Shown in pieces: positions 11,874 to 23,882 of a stretch of DNA of 64,000 nt. Position numbers and translations under genes: made by a program. A model generated the notes under the pieces. It saw only the letters and a list, made by a program, of their open reading frames with translations, did no database searches and had not been told where the DNA came from. The stretch lies in assembly GCA_019828545.1 (NCBI GenBank), contig JACVRA010000285.1, positions 62,001 through 126,000 on the forward strand, read 5' to 3'. Every line of letters starts with the position of its first letter. Position 1 is the first letter of the stretch. This stretch comes from Paracamarosporium sp. OC-R06-R3 (Eukaryota > Ascomycota > Dothideomycetes > Pleosporales > Didymosphaeriaceae).

Positions 11874-13100
11874 CTACTCCCCATCGCACCCACAACTAAT
11901 CACCCTAACAAACCCTCTCCTCTTCCTCCCCCCAACACCGACCCCTTTCCCCGCCTCTTCCCCATCCCCCGCGCTATCCCTCCTCCCCTGCCCCGATTGA
12001 CCTCCTAAGCTCCCTCTGCTCCCCCGCCACCTGCGTCCTCTCCAATACTTCACCAACCCTCTTTTCTCCTCATCCTCGCTATCCGAGTCTTCCCACGCAC
12101 TCATCGTGTTCTGCAACTGGTAGCTCGCACGGCACACGCTGGGCGGCGACGCCGTTGTGATCGAGGGTGCGGCATAGGGGAAGATGGCGGAGAGCTCTGA
12201 GGGCGTAGCGCTGCTGTGGCGCGTAGAGCGGTATGCGGAGGTTGCTGTTGTGGGCGGCGTGGTGATGTTTGCGAGGGAGCAGGGGCGTGTCCAGGAGGCG
12301 GCGTACTGCGAGTGCGAGGTTGAGGGGGGCGTGGTCGGGGTTAGGGGGTATGAGGGTGGGGGTGGGAGCGGCTTGCGGGTTATTTGGAGGTAGGGGAGGG
12401 TTTCGGTGGGTGTTGGTAGTGAGGCTTTTCGCGGCCGGTAGGTTTCGTTGGAGGTGCGTGGCGTGTTGCTTTGGAGGGGCGGGGGCGGTTTAAGTGAGGA
12501 TACACGGTTGGGGAAGTCGATGAGTTGGGTTGCTGAGGAGCGGCGGGATTTTGGTTTGGGTGGGCTGGACGGGGGCGTCTTTTCGACTCGGAGTTGGTCG
12601 ATTGAGGTGAAGCTCGGTGTTACAGGAGTGGGCGGAGGCGTCGACTGGCCTGGTAATGATGACAGAACGATCGTCTTTTTGCATGCCTCACATATTCCAA
12701 GTGTTGATGTAATGGGTTCCTTGCATGTCTTGCAGATGGCTAAGGTGGTAGACCCTGGAATGGGCAGCTGCGGGTGCTGCCGCAATGGAAAGCCGAACTC
12801 GAATTGCGGGCTTCCCTTCATCGAAGGTAGGCTTGGCAATGAGTGCGGCTCATGGCTCTTGATTATATCTAATACGGTTGCGTTGGAATGGTGTGATGCT
12901 TGAGTTTGACGTCGACGTGACGGCGTAGTATCTCGTCTTCTTGCATTTTCCACAGCACGTCTCTCGTATTCATCCCATATCTGCGCCGTCTTCCCTGGAG
13001 TGCATGGCGGAGGCCGTGGATCTTTGAAGGGTGATGTCGTTCGAGCGAGTGGGGAAGAATGTAGCGGTGTGAATGTCATTATGGGAGGTATCTCTTCCAT
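11874..13100 (-). CDS. Uncharacterised Pro/Ser/Thr-rich protein with a Cys4 pair
   Basis: A single uninterrupted frame of 408 codons starts at MEEIPPIMTFTP; a second Met eight residues on is an equally possible start. The N-terminal third contains TAQIWDEYERRAVENARRRD, a helical charged segment. Near residue 125 there are two CxxC units, CKTCKEPIT and CEACKKTIV, spaced like a small zinc ribbon. The rest is low complexity and proline-rich with an acidic patch (WEDSDSEDEEKRG) and a Gly/Arg-rich tail. No signal peptide or transmembrane helix is seen. Codon use and length over this frame exceed its antisense shadows. The function is unknown; it is probably intracellular and largely disordered. 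Confidence 0.6.
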   Translation of the reverse strand: MEEIPPIMTFTPLHSSPLARTTSPFKDPRPPPCTPGKTAQIWDEYERRAVENARRRDTTPSRRRQTQASHHSNATVLDIIKSHEPHSLPSLPSMKGSPQFEFGFPLRQHPQLPIPGSTTLAICKTCKEPITSTLGICEACKKTIVLSSLPGQSTPPPTPVTPSFTSIDQLRVEKTPPSSPPKPKSRRSSATQLIDFPNRVSSLKPPPPLQSNTPRTSNETYRPRKASLPTPTETLPYLQITRKPLPPPPSYPLTPTTPPSTSHSQYAASWTRPCSLANITTPPTTATSAYRSTRHSSATPSELSAIFPYAAPSITTASPPSVCRASYQLQNTMSAWEDSDSEDEEKRGLVKYWRGRRWRGSRGSLGGQSGQGRRDSAGDGEEAGKGVGVGGRKRRGFVRVISCGCDGE

Positions 13101-15204
13101 GCGTTAGCAGTAAGCACTGGCGATGTGCCCCAAGGCTGACAATGGACGAGCCAGGAGCGTAGGACAGGAAAATCGGCCAAGTGCGATAAGCTTGATAACA
13201 CGATAGGTGCTGCCACGATATATACATGCACACGACCAGCGTCCTGGAGCCAAGGGGTAAGACATATTGTTTATCTAGTTACGACGGGGTAGGCGCTACG
13301 GCGAGGAGGCTGGGGTGTGAATATCTGAGTTGCCAGGGCCAGCGTGACATGGGACCGGCCCCCCGGGTTTGTGGTTTGTGGTTTGTGTATGTTCCTGCTT
13401 GCTAAGAAATATCGGCAATATTGGTCTCGATTCGATATGTCGCAGTAGGGCGCCGCCCAATAGGGCGCCCCCCTGTCACCCAAGCGAGTTGAAGCGAGTA
13501 GGCGAGCAGCTGTGAGCAAGGGATGGCAGTCCTGTCAAGTGTCTAAAGACTCGAACTTTGTGGAGGCGTCCGTCGGGAAATGCTATCGGACGCCAGGCGC
13601 TGCCGTGGATCTGGTCATGCATGTCATGCTGCAGCGCCAAAGACGAGGAAAGCGGGAGAGTGGAAGCTTTCCAGCGCCACAGAAGGTCGGAAGAAGATTG
13701 CAATGCATCCGGTGATGCAACTAGAAGAAGGACGTCGTCACGCAAGGCGCCGTGCGTAGACGAAGAGTGGTAGCGCTAGACTGTGACACAGCGTCTTATG
13801 GAATGTAACTTCCTCGTCTCCCCGCCCAATAACACCCATAAATAATCATGCAGACAAGCGGTTGGAGGACGAGCGATTGTGGAAACGAGCGATGCGATAC
13901 TTTGCAGGGAAGGTCGAACGGTGGTCAGAGAGAAGGGAAAAGGAAGCCTTAGGCGAAGGAAAAGAAAGATAGCGACCAGGAACGCATCTTGCAAAGGGGC
14001 CAGGTAGGGGATTTTAGCATCTATGGGTATTGGTGCAATATTGCCGTCACGAACGTTGCATTGTCGGAATCGTGCCTCTGGGCGACAACGCATTTCGTCT
14101 CAGCCACCGATCTCACGTCGGCCACGCCCGCTAGACATGCAGCCATGTTCGAAAGGTGTATCGATAACAGGATCATGCTCAAGGCTCGAGAACAGCCAAC
14201 GCAAACATCGTGGGAACCGAGATCCTGCTCAACCGAGCATGAGCGGTGCTCATGCAAGGATGGCAACGGCTTCGTATGTCAGGTCATCCAGCTGCTGCTC
14301 TCAGCTGCTCATCACCTGCCGAATCACCCTTGTAGACTCCAGCTCTGGTGGATTTGATGTAGCAAGTATATTCTTGTTGGTTTGTTTTGTGGGAAAAGTG
14401 GGTGGCTGGACGCGGAGCGGGATGTAGTGTGCGGGGCAGCCCGCGCTCTACGATACACCAGGAGCATCCCAGGGCGACAATAACATCGAACGATGCTGAG
14501 AACGTGGTTTTTCACAAACATAAGTCCTTTGAATATTTCCGTGTGTTTCGGGATATAATGCCTCATACAAGGACCAGGACTGCTCATCGGCCTGCTTGAT
14601 CCCAACAGCCTGGCGTCGATGATTTCAGATTGACATGGACGAGCAGAATTCGACATTGAATTATTAAGCGCTTCAGCCTACTGTCCGTCGAGAACCATCT
14701 GTGTATCCGCCACTTTCTCTGTTCCTCGACTTCTGCATCATTGTCAAGTCTTAGATTGACCACACAGTCATCATGTCGTGACTCAAGTCGCATCACCACT
14801 CCCAGCATCCAACAAACACCGTCCCATGACCTCCTTCCCCGGGTCTCGTCACCTCAATCCGGGTATTTGGGAAAGTGTGGTGACTGAGACATGTCTTAGA
14901 AAGCGTTGCACATTCACGCGTGGACCCAAGTGGACATGGTCCATGTACGTTGCGCTCGATTGAGTATCTTGGAGAACAGATTTGGAACGCGGTCAAAGGT
15001 GGGGACGCAACAGAAGAAGCGTAATCTAGTGGTCTGTGGGCAGCATGAGGAACAGAAGTGTACTCTAAGGTTAAGAGCGGGAGGCTTCATGTGTGGCGAG
15101 GTACCTGCAAATGGATAATATGATGGAATGTGAACCCTGAGTAATGATTTGTGAAGCAGCGAAGCGTATACACTGTGTATTCATTTGTTGCTACATAGAT
15201 CTGT
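13101..15204. other. Intergenic, 2.1 kb
   Basis: Only short frames on both strands are open, none with protein-like composition or a consistent splice pattern. The stretch separates two minus-strand genes and includes the 3' flank of the CoA-pathway gene. No repeats or RNA genes were recognised. Confidence 0.5.
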
Positions 15205-16341
15205 CTATGGTACCCTCTCCCGCGTCTGCTCAATGTATTTGGTGTGCATGGCCTCGATAGCTGGGATGATGAGAGATTCGATTTCGACGGCTGGCTCGCC
15301 TTTTGGTGGCTCATGCTGCGTTTCTAGCAGCGACTGTGACGGCTCAGACTCTTCACGCTTCGTCGAAAGGTCTGCTGTGCCAACAAGCGAAGGCACGCCC
15401 GAGAAGCTTTTTGTCCGTCTGTGTTCTGGCACACGGATCCACTTCTCGCCCTCGAGTTTGGACACAAACACGACCTCCCACTTGCGTGTACTTAGCAAGT
15501 TACCGATGACGAGGTGATGTGAGTACTTCTCCAGCGCGTATCTCGCCTTCTTGACCAGTATGGATGGGTCTGTCTCGAGCTTGAAGCTCACTATGATGCC
15601 GTCGGGAGCCCAGCCGTCGACGAGCTGCTTCAGAAACTTGGGCACAGGTTCCATGTCAATAACCAGCTTGCGTCCCTCTGTGCGCGCTGCGGGTGCCCGC
15701 ACTGTGCGCTCGGCGGCCTCGGCGGTCTGGCTGAATTCCTCATTCGATTGTATCTTGTGCTCGACCATGCGATCGCGGGGGACGAAGAAATCGGAAACGG
15801 CCGCGGCGAGGTAGAAGACGGCGCGCGGGCCGAGGGGACGCATGAGCTGGGCGACCTCGCGCAGGTCCCACAGGTACTCTGTGATTGTGACGAAGGACAG
15901 AATCAGCAGACGGCCCTCACGCTTGACCTGAGTGTACTGGCGCAGGACGTCGAGCATGTCGGCCTGGTGCTGCTCGTCGACGACGACGCGGCCATGCTCC
16001 TCGCTCATAAAGTCGAGGAAGGAGCGCGTGTTGTGCGAGTAGTGGCGCGAGTAGGGCAGCAGCGAGAACTGGCGGTGCAGGAAGATGACGGCGTAGCCCT
16101 GGCGGAGGAAGAACTCTGCGCTCGTGGCGCCGCGGGTGCCGGCGGAGAAGTTGTCGATGTAGCGCACCGTCTGCGTCTCGAGGGGGACCGTGGTGCCGCC
16201 CGAGGTGACGAGCACGAGGCGGCGGCCGGCGTCGTCATGGCGGGCGATGAACTCGCGGGCGAGGGTGACGTTGGCCTGCAGGTCCTTTGGGGGCGGCTCG
16301 TTGGAGAAGTAGTCGCGCTCGGCCTGCTGGGAGTCGGCCAT
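15205..16341 (-). CDS. CAB2: Phosphopantothenate-cysteine ligase (CoA biosynthesis step 2)
   Basis: An intronless frame of 378 codons starts at [12 protein letters not shown]. An upstream extension of the same frame lacks protein character. The eukaryotic PPCS core is clear: [16 protein letters not shown] (nucleotide-binding loop), [14 protein letters not shown] (conserved NFSxGxRG), [35 protein letters not shown], and [17 protein letters not shown] with [10 protein letters not shown]. The enzyme joins 4'-phosphopantothenate to cysteine in the cytosol, using ATP or CTP, on the way to coenzyme A. It lies head-to-head with the Zn2Cys6 factor gene, with about 530 bp between their start codons. 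The symbol is by analogy with yeast CAB2. Confidence 0.93.
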   Translation of the reverse strand: MADSQQAERDYFSNEPPPKDLQANVTLAREFIARHDDAGRRLVLVTSGGTTVPLETQTVRYIDNFSAGTRGATSAEFFLRQGYAVIFLHRQFSLLPYSRHYSHNTRSFLDFMSEEHGRVVVDEQHQADMLDVLRQYTQVKREGRLLILSFVTITEYLWDLREVAQLMRPLGPRAVFYLAAAVSDFFVPRDRMVEHKIQSNEEFSQTAEAAERTVRAPAARTEGRKLVIDMEPVPKFLKQLVDGWAPDGIIVSFKLETDPSILVKKARYALEKYSHHLVIGNLLSTRKWEVVFVSKLEGEKWIRVPEHRRTKSFSGVPSLVGTADLSTKREESEPSQSLLETQHEPPKGEPAVEIESLIIPAIEAMHTKYIEQTRERVP

Positions 16342-16871
16342 GGCTGGCAGTCGGAGGGTGAATGTCGGGTCACGAGGCGGCCATGGCGGGGAAGCTGCCA
16401 CCCATGCAGACAACTCGGCAGCCGCGTTGGGGGTGGGGTGGGGCCCGGTGCGACGCCCATCTGCTCGACTGCACCGTCGTCCTTCACTCCGCGGACGCAG
16501 CGCGCCTATATCAGGGCCCGCGTCCGCTGCTCTCCTTCGTCCTCGTTGGCAGCCTGTCCTCTGCCTCGCCCATCCGCGACCCCGCGCCGGCACGTGCTCT
16601 GCAGTCCAACCCGCGCTAGACGGCCCTTCGCCTCCTCCATCGCCACACAGCACGTCGGCCAGCGCTAGACATGGCATTTATCCAATCTCGATGTCCTTTG
16701 CCCCCCTCGGCTTCGTTCCCGCCAGTGATGTTCCAGCAGCATTTCGGGAGGCCAGTGCCAGCCAATCAAACGGCACGAGCATCACGATAAATCCACATGT
16801 AAAGGCTCTCTTGTGCGGTGCACATTACAATTGCTGGTCTTTTCGCTCCCTCGCCACCCTTTCTCTCCACA
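16342..16871. promoter_or_regulatory. Shared divergent promoter region, CAB2-like / Zn2Cys6 factor
   Basis: This is a 530-bp gap between two outward-facing start codons. It is GC-rich on the CAB2-like side and pyrimidine-rich (CTCCCTCGCC, TTTCTCTCC) just before the regulator start, a common feature of fungal core promoters. Co-regulation is possible but not shown by the sequence. Confidence 0.45.
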
Positions 16872-19800
16872 ATGTCGTTCCAGCAGCCTCAGCCACCGGA
16901 TCACTCTGGCAAATTACCCATACCACGCCTCGACAGACCAAGAGAGCCCCCCAGAAAACCCTCTGCTCCGCGCCCGAGCCGTGTGTCTAGAGCATGCTTG
17001 AGCTGTCGCGCACGAAAGATCAAATGCAATGGAGCCCAGCCTCGATGCCAGAACTGTGCCGACCAAACGGCACCTTGTGTATACCCTGCCAGCCGCAAAG
17101 ATAGATTGAAGACGTTGGTCGTGTCGTCAATTGCCCCCCCCCCTGCCGTTACTAATATCTTCAGTGCAACCGAGCATAACCTGGACTTGCTCCAGCTGCT
17201 TCAAGAACTGCGCCAAGGTGCATCGCCTCGCGAAAAGCAGAAGATCGACAGGATACTTGGTAGTGTACGTGACTAGCTTCTTGTTTGCTCCGGCCACTTT
17301 CTGACACTGGGCCCAAGGCCGTCGATGACGTCGCTGAAGCCGCCTCGACCTTCCAGAAAAGCCCGAACAAAAGTCCCGAGAAGCATCCTGATCTCGAAGT
17401 CGATGGCGAAGACGAAGAAGGCTCAGGCGAAGCCAACGTCACGGCTGAGGTTGGGTCTAACGAGGATCTGGATAACATGGACGAGGATCTGTTGCGCAAC
17501 GAGAAATCTCGAGCAACCGGATACTTAGGCAAGAACTCAGAAGTCCAGTGGTTCAGGAGACTGCACCATAAGGCAGATGCCGAAGCCCCCATGGACCAAG
17601 GTCCGTATGGACCTCCAGGGGATTCCACAAAAGCCCATGAAGAGCGTGTAGACGCCATGCACGAACGACAATACAAGAAGACACTCCCGCAAATGGACAC
17701 GAGTAGCTGCAGCTTCTACGTAGACGAAGAGCCTCTGGACATCGACCTCGTGGTAGACCCTTATGAATTACCGCCTGTTGATATTGCAGAACGCTTACTC
17801 AAATGCTACATGCAAACAGTGCAGAATTCTTTCCCAATTCTTTCACAGAAAACCTTCACCAAGCAGTTCTTTCACTACTATAACTCCGTCGCGCGTGGAT
17901 CGCCGTATAAACTTCCTCAAAAGTGGCAGGCCATGCTTAACCTGGTTTTCGCCATCGGCGCTGCTTATTCGAACCTAATCGAGGCCGAATGGTCCGCAGG
18001 CGGTATGCTTATTCTTCTTTGATGCACTATGCATACTCAAGTTTTTGCAGAAAAGGGTCACTTGCTCTACCATAACAGAGCATGGGCTCTGAGTTTGAAC
18101 GATCCTTGGTACATACCTCATTCTCTTATTCTTTCAAGAAAATACGCCAAACTCCTCGTATTGCATGACGTTGTGGTGCATCGTTCATCTAACTAGATGC
18201 GCTTGTTGGGATCATCGTTTGTATGGAGAGGCCGTACAAACCCTCTCCCAACCCCATATACGATCAGCTCAGAACACTCCAATTCTATCTCGGTCAAGAA
18301 AGAATGCTAATGTCAAGGCTAGGTGGCTCACTCATCCTGACCTTGCCCAAATGCAGATAGTAGGTCGGATCATGCTTGCTGAACACCCCGCATTGACTGT
18401 TGTAGACTGGCTTACTGGCATTTTACTACATGTCTATTGGGCATGTTAATCGGTCAGCTTTTTCTCTTCCTTGGTTATGTTCCCTAAATTCCTATTGTAC
18501 GCATAAAGTGTGCAGCACAAACAAGCAGCCGCATTTATCGTTGATCGAATTTGACATTGATAGCCGTCCCCTCAGTCGCACATACATGTCAAAGCTTGGT
18601 CGTTTCTCATTAGTATATTGTCTGATATCATTGCTCCGTCACACGACGATTCAAAACAGCATATACTAACGTTACCAACACAGGTCCTGGGTCGTCATAG
18701 GAATGTCGGTTCGATTTGGATTCTCCCTCGGACTTCACATGCGTAATGAGGATCGCACTGCTACATCCGTAAAGAAAGAAATACTATCGCGGATATGGTG
18801 GGCCGTATATTCGCTTGACCGCACCCTGTCTGCCATCACCGGACGACCTTCTGTGGGCGCCGATATCTACTGTTCAACTTCATTGCCCCTTCCGATATCA
18901 GCTAATGATATTGATACGACGATTATTGAAGCTAGATTTGGACAGAACCCTAGATGGGGTAGTGTCGCCGTAGCCTCAGAGGCGGGCTCATCCCGCTCAG
19001 TTAGCGCCGCGCCACAGGCAAATTCATCCAATCCATCCACCGCAAACAACGAGTCTGGTCCGGCCAATGCGGGGACCTTCTTGACAGCTACTGTTAAGCT
19101 AGGAATGCTATCGAACAAAGTTCTTACTCAGCTCTATTCGCCAAACCTTGTTACGAAATCATGGAAAGATGTCCAACAATCAATTGCGCAACTTCTGGAA
19201 GACTTGGATGCATGGGCGTATTCGCTCCCAAAGGGCCTTGACCCTTTCAATAATAGCCTAGATCAGACCATGCAGCAAGAACGGAACATCCTCAAAACGT
19301 ATTATTACAGCACGAAGATCCTTCTCTGCAGGCCCTGTCTTTGCCGTCTGGACCGTCGCATTCAATCGCAGACGCAAAATTCAGACACTTTTAACCACCA
19401 AATCGCGGCACAATGCGTAGAGGCAGCCAAATCAATCGCCGGGTGCCTACCAGATGACATGGCCGTATGGGGCAAAGAGATATATAAAATCTTCCCCTGG
19501 TGGTCCGCAGTACATTATCTGATGCAGTCCATTGCTATCTTCCTCTTGGAAGCTTGCTACGGGAATGAGGGCATCATCATCATGCCAGCCACGAAGAAGC
19601 TTGTACGTTGGCTCAGAGAGTTAAGTGCCACGAATAGAATGGCGAAACGTGCGTATTCCATTACGTTCGACCTCCTCAGAAAGATGGCTGCCCGAACCTT
19701 TGAAGATCCCAAAACTGCCCAAGTAAGTCTTGATCAAGGTCCACAATGATACGCATGAGCGTTTCCCTTTCGTTCGACACGCGTACATATACTAAATCAC

Positions 19801-20176
19801 CCAACAGCATATCTCTGACCTTTTGTCCGAGGACCCAGACCCAGACCAACACGACAGCGGAGCGTCAAGCTTCCCCATAGAGTGGTTTACCGGCGAAGAA
19901 TTTCTCGAACACTACCCACTACAACAAGACTCATGGTACCAAAACAATCCTTACACGAACGCACCTGCTGGTTCGATACCCTCGGTGGGTGTGTCCCCAG
20001 GGGCCACGGATCTGCCTTTGCAAAGTTTTTTCTATGATGCTCTGCACTCGCGTTCGCCACTAGCGAATGTATTTCTTACGGGGTTCGATCAGCACAATCC
20101 ACTTCCTTTCGATGCGGGTGATACTTACATGCAAGACGGGACTGGGGATGAGCAGCAACATAGCCATGAATACTAG
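16872..20176 (+). CDS. Zn2Cys6 transcription factor with fungal_trans (MHR) domain
   Basis: Seven exons by eye: 16872-17264, 17318-18002, 18051-18108, 18323-18359, 18406-18452, 18684-19722 and 19808-20176. Introns of 214 and 231 nt flank the very short middle exons. The N-terminus has a basic Arg/Pro stretch, then the binuclear cluster CLSC-RARKIKC-NGAQPRC-QNC...C with all six cysteines. An acidic linker follows, then the middle homology region: VDIAERLLKCYMQTVQNSFP, ITGLLAFYYMSIGHVNRSWV (readable only after splicing 18360-18405), GFSLGLHMRNEDRT and RIWWAVYSLDRTLSAITGRPS. The C-terminus is acidic and Gln/His-rich, possibly an activation region. It is a nuclear DNA-binding regulator. The target genes are not evident, and the divergent neighbour is a housekeeping CoA gene. 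Confidence 0.88.
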
Positions 20177-20304
20177 TAGGCATTGGAGACGTAGAAACAC
20201 ATTCAGGCTGCATTTCACTTCGGCTAAAACACAGAAATGGCTACTGCGGACCCGGATACGAGTCTACAACAAGTCGAATTATCTCACCGCGCAAGTCTTA
20301 TCTA

Positions 20305-21211
20305 CTATCCATGCTTCTTCCTCAACTCGTTCTGCCCTTTCATAACCCACCCCTTAAACGGATCCTCGACAGCGGGATCCCGTCTCAATCTCTCAATCTG
20401 ATCCTCTCCCCCAGGCACCCGCAACCCCTTCTTCACCTGCTCCCGAGTCTCGACCCTCTCCGCCCACGCCCTCAACGCAGGGAACTCCTCCAGCCCCATG
20501 CCTGCCCAAGGCGCCCACCTTACCCACGTAAACGTGCTAATATCCGTAATCGAATATTTCCCCTGCCCCTTCCCTACCAGCCACGACCGGCCCTGTAACC
20601 GCGCGTCCAGCACCGAATACAACCGCTTCGTCTCATTCTGGTACTGGTCGATGCCATACTGTATTTTCTCGGGCGCATATCGATAGAAGTGGTTTGCCTG
20701 TCCTTGCATAGGGCCCACGCCTGCATTCTGGAAGAACAGCCACTGTAGGAGTTCGCTTTTTTCGTCTTTGGCGACACATATACGTTAGCGAATTTCATTC
20801 CGTCTTTCCGGAGCAAAACGAGACACACGCATACGATACGATGTAGACCCGTACCTCCTCCCCATCACCACCACCACAGCCGCAAAAAAGAACCAGAGTC
20901 AAAGAATCATCAAACTTACCAGCATCCCCAAACGAAAACTTATACTCTCGGTCGTAGTGCTCGGCTAGATACATCAAGATTGCTCCCGTCTCGAAAACAC
21001 GGAATCCCCCGCGCGAATGGTCTATGATGGCTGGTATCCGCCCGTTTGGGTTCACGGTGAGAAAATCAGGCGTCTTTTGCTCATCTTTAGATAGATCTAT
21101 GGATGTCACTTTGTACGGGATACCCAGCTCTTCGAGAAACACACTGATTTTCTGGCCGTTTGGCGTTGCGGCGGTTAGGAGTTCGATTTGCGGGGTGGGT
21201 GGTTGTGGCAT
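20305..21211 (-). CDS. Ure2-like glutathione S-transferase
   Basis: Two exons (21211-20920 and 20765-20305) around a 154-nt intron encode 250 residues. The start is [20 protein letters not shown]; frames further upstream have no homology-like content. The N-terminal thioredoxin-like half has the Ure2/YfcG pattern: [32 protein letters not shown] (cis-Pro) and [16 protein letters not shown] (glutathione gamma-Glu contact). The C-terminal helical half has [32 protein letters not shown] and [15 protein letters not shown]. This cytosolic clade of fungal enzymes conjugates or reduces with glutathione, often in detoxification. It converges with the upstream regulator gene; only 128 bp separate the two stop codons. 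Confidence 0.92.
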
Positions 21212-22728
21212 TTTGGAGGGTCTTGGGGGAGGGGAAGGAAGGGTTGGATTGAGGTGTTGGTTTTTTGCTTTGCTTTGCTTTGCTCGTAAATTGAGCGTGA
21301 ATCGAGGGAGGGAGAGTATGTGTTGAGAGGCTTGAGGATCGTCGTAGGTATTCAAATTCTAGACGGTGTGTTGGGCTTGAATGCTCGCTTTTTGTTTCGT
21401 TACGTGTCGGCTGTTTTGGTGCTGGTGGTAGTTCAATGGCCTACGTGGGTGCTACTCGTGGTTTTGTGGTTGTTACTAGCGCGGGATGACGTGAATGATG
21501 CGTCAGATGATATGATGGTTTTAGTACCGTACATATAGTAGTGATGCTTGAAGCTAGTGGTTTGTGGTATGACAATTAGTTTACTGTTCGATATTTGGTT
21601 CCTAAGCTGGTCACTGTCTGTGGGGAACGAAATACGAAGGAATTGGGGAGGATTTGCAGGCATGGAGCATACCGGGACGGGATTGATGAGAGGGCATTGC
21701 GGGCGCGGAGTTGCGCAGAGTGAAGTTTTCGAGTTGGTTAGGTGGAATTGTATTTTGAGGGTACAGTATAGGTTTGTTTTTGGATATTGTTGGTCTCTGT
21801 ATCGTTCTTCGTTGACAGTTCTCATGATTGCATGGTTCTACTCCCTAATGATTCGTAAAACGACAATATCATGGGGTAGTATTGATCCGTCTTTCACTCA
21901 AAGGCTTCTATTCTGTCTTGTACGATAGAGTATTGTGATATGGAGGCGACGCTAGCACATAGAGATATACCAGGCTGAGTAATATGGTACGTATTATCTC
22001 CCCAGCCTTAGGATAGCTTTGCACGTATTCTGGTTTCTGCGAATTTTCGAAAGCATCAGAAGCGCTTCAGTGATTTTGTGTTAAGCTTGGCCACGGCCGT
22101 GATGGGAAATATAGAAAGTGTGATGGTAGGAGACTTAAAGTAATCTAGATTTATGTTAGCAACTTTCCAACCCATAAAACTATAGCATGACTTTCGCGCG
22201 ACCTATTCGCATGGGAACCGATGTTACATAGGGTGACACCAGAAATGGGGTACAAGCGCATACAGACGTGCCACTGTCGATGCACGCAGACTCTGTGTTT
22301 TCGTTGTTGTCATTGATGAATCTCTTCCGCAGGATTAACTGAGAGGATGCATGCGATGCACGACCTCCTTTATTTACCATCGGATGGCGACAAAACGAAA
22401 AAGCACCACGAGCACGGCCCACTCTTCCTGTCAACCCAGAAGTATCATTTGAACTCGGCTTTGATACTCAAAGCTATAACTTTTTCAAGGCTCGGCTTCC
22501 AATGTATGCAGGACGACGAGCATCGGAAACACCCGTGTCCAAACCGACTGGGAGACTTTGTACAGAATACGCATTCAGTCAAGAGTGCCCGAGAGCACTT
22601 GGTACAGTATCATGCGCTTTCAAATGTCTGCGTCTATAACAAAATCTTGACTAGTACGCTCTTTATTTGAATTCACTCGTAACTCAACATCAAGTTCCCA
22701 GAAATTATACATTCACCAGTCCCCAAAC
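21212..22728. other. Intergenic, 1.5 kb, AT-richer
   Basis: Short frames on both strands lack any recognisable protein feature. This is the promoter side of both the GST gene and the small secreted protein gene. I see no repeats or RNA genes. Confidence 0.5.
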
Positions 22729-23056
22729 ATGCGCTTCTTCTCTCTCCTTGCCACCGCCGCTTTCTTCAGCTACGTGTTTGCCGACTGCCGTGACCAGACT
22801 GGTGGAATCAGCGGTAAATGTGTTGATGGAACGAACGCCTCTCCCTGTTGCGGCGTAGGCTCATGCAGCATCTTCTACTGCAATTGCGATGGCGGCAAAC
22901 CTCCCTTCGTACATCCTTCACACCCGTATCAACAACATACTAACAGGAACAGGGTGCCGCCAAGGCAACCACGACGGCACATGCATGGACGTAACCAACG
23001 GTGCGCTCGCCGCATGCCTCGCCGGCGCCATCTGGATCGACGCAGGCGGCGTGTGA
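22729..23056 (+). CDS. Small secreted cysteine-rich protein, effector-like
   Basis: Exon 22729-22894 and exon 22953-23056 give 89 residues. The start MRFFSLLATAAFFSYVFA is a clear signal peptide, leaving a mature chain of about 70 residues with ten cysteines. Two related units are visible: GISGKCVDGTNASPCC and NHDGTCMDVTNGALAAC, around the core CSIFYCNCDGGCRQG. The intron (58 nt) must begin with GC: GCAAAC...TACTAACAGGAACAG. Only this junction keeps the cysteine-rich frame open to a stop at 23054. The nearest GT donor (22909) leads to an immediate frame change. The spliced core matches small secreted proteins of other ascomycetes as I remember them. Size, signal peptide and cysteine content fit an apoplastic effector or antimicrobial protein. 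The function is unknown. Confidence 0.7.
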
Positions 23057-23512
23057 AGCCGCATATATCGCTGCGATGATACTCCCTCCCCCCGCTTCTC
23101 CTCCCCCATTACATAAATCCCTTAGTTAAAGCGCCGCAGTCGGCCTGTGGCTCCAACGCGAAGCGCTCCACGCCGCTCTTCGCGCGACGGCCCCGCCGCT
23201 GCTCCCATGAACAACAGCAGCCAGGACCCGTTTGATAGGGTCGATGGTAGCGGTGGTAGAAACATCAGTATCTCGAGTACTTGCGGTTTGTCAATTATAC
23301 GATGCGGGGAACACTGAATGATATGCGGGTTACGTCGCAATGGATTGAGTGGTTTAATAAGTTTGCTGGGGGACGGTTAGTGCTGAGTGATGGGATGTGG
23401 GGCTGATTCTTTGCAGTGTAGGTTTGATCAGAATAATGACGGGTTTGTGTTGTTTGGTGAGCATGGTTCTGTGGGACTATGCGGGATGAGGGTGGACAGG
23501 AGGGGGGAAGGG

Positions 23513-23552
<40 letters not shown>

Positions 23553-23882
23553 GAAAAGGTGGTCTAAGTATGATAGATAACAATAGTGATAAAAGGAGCA
23601 TGGTCACGTCTTTCACAAGTTGCTCATATACAGGTGAAATTGGCTTTTAAAACGTAAATGCAAAGCCCGCTCTGAAATATAGGTTGACGACGTGCTAACC
23701 TGCATTTGTCGTGTATGCTTGTGAGCTGTTCCAATACACTCTTTTGATCCAACGGCAGAGGATCTTCACCAACCTTGATCATTAGAAACACAGTTCTAAA
23801 TGTTGGCCTACGCATCTTAGATGCAACCGAGTCATTAGACTGTAATAATTCCACTCACTCATACTCTTACCCATACGATACA
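23057..23882. other. Intergenic between convergent genes
   Basis: The stretch has no convincing frame. It contains the TG microsatellite listed separately. Confidence 0.55.
23514..23550. repeat. (TG)n microsatellite
   Basis: About eighteen perfect TG units in a row lie between the small secreted protein gene and the membrane protein gene. The tract is likely length-variable between isolates. Confidence 0.95.

Noticed and set aside
15748..16668. A 306-codon plus-strand open frame
   Set aside because: It lies antisense to the CAB2-like gene, whose motifs are unmistakable. GC-rich third positions keep the opposite strand open.
23514..23550. TG tract as a possible structured or regulatory element
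   Set aside because: It is a perfect dinucleotide microsatellite with no sign of further organisation.
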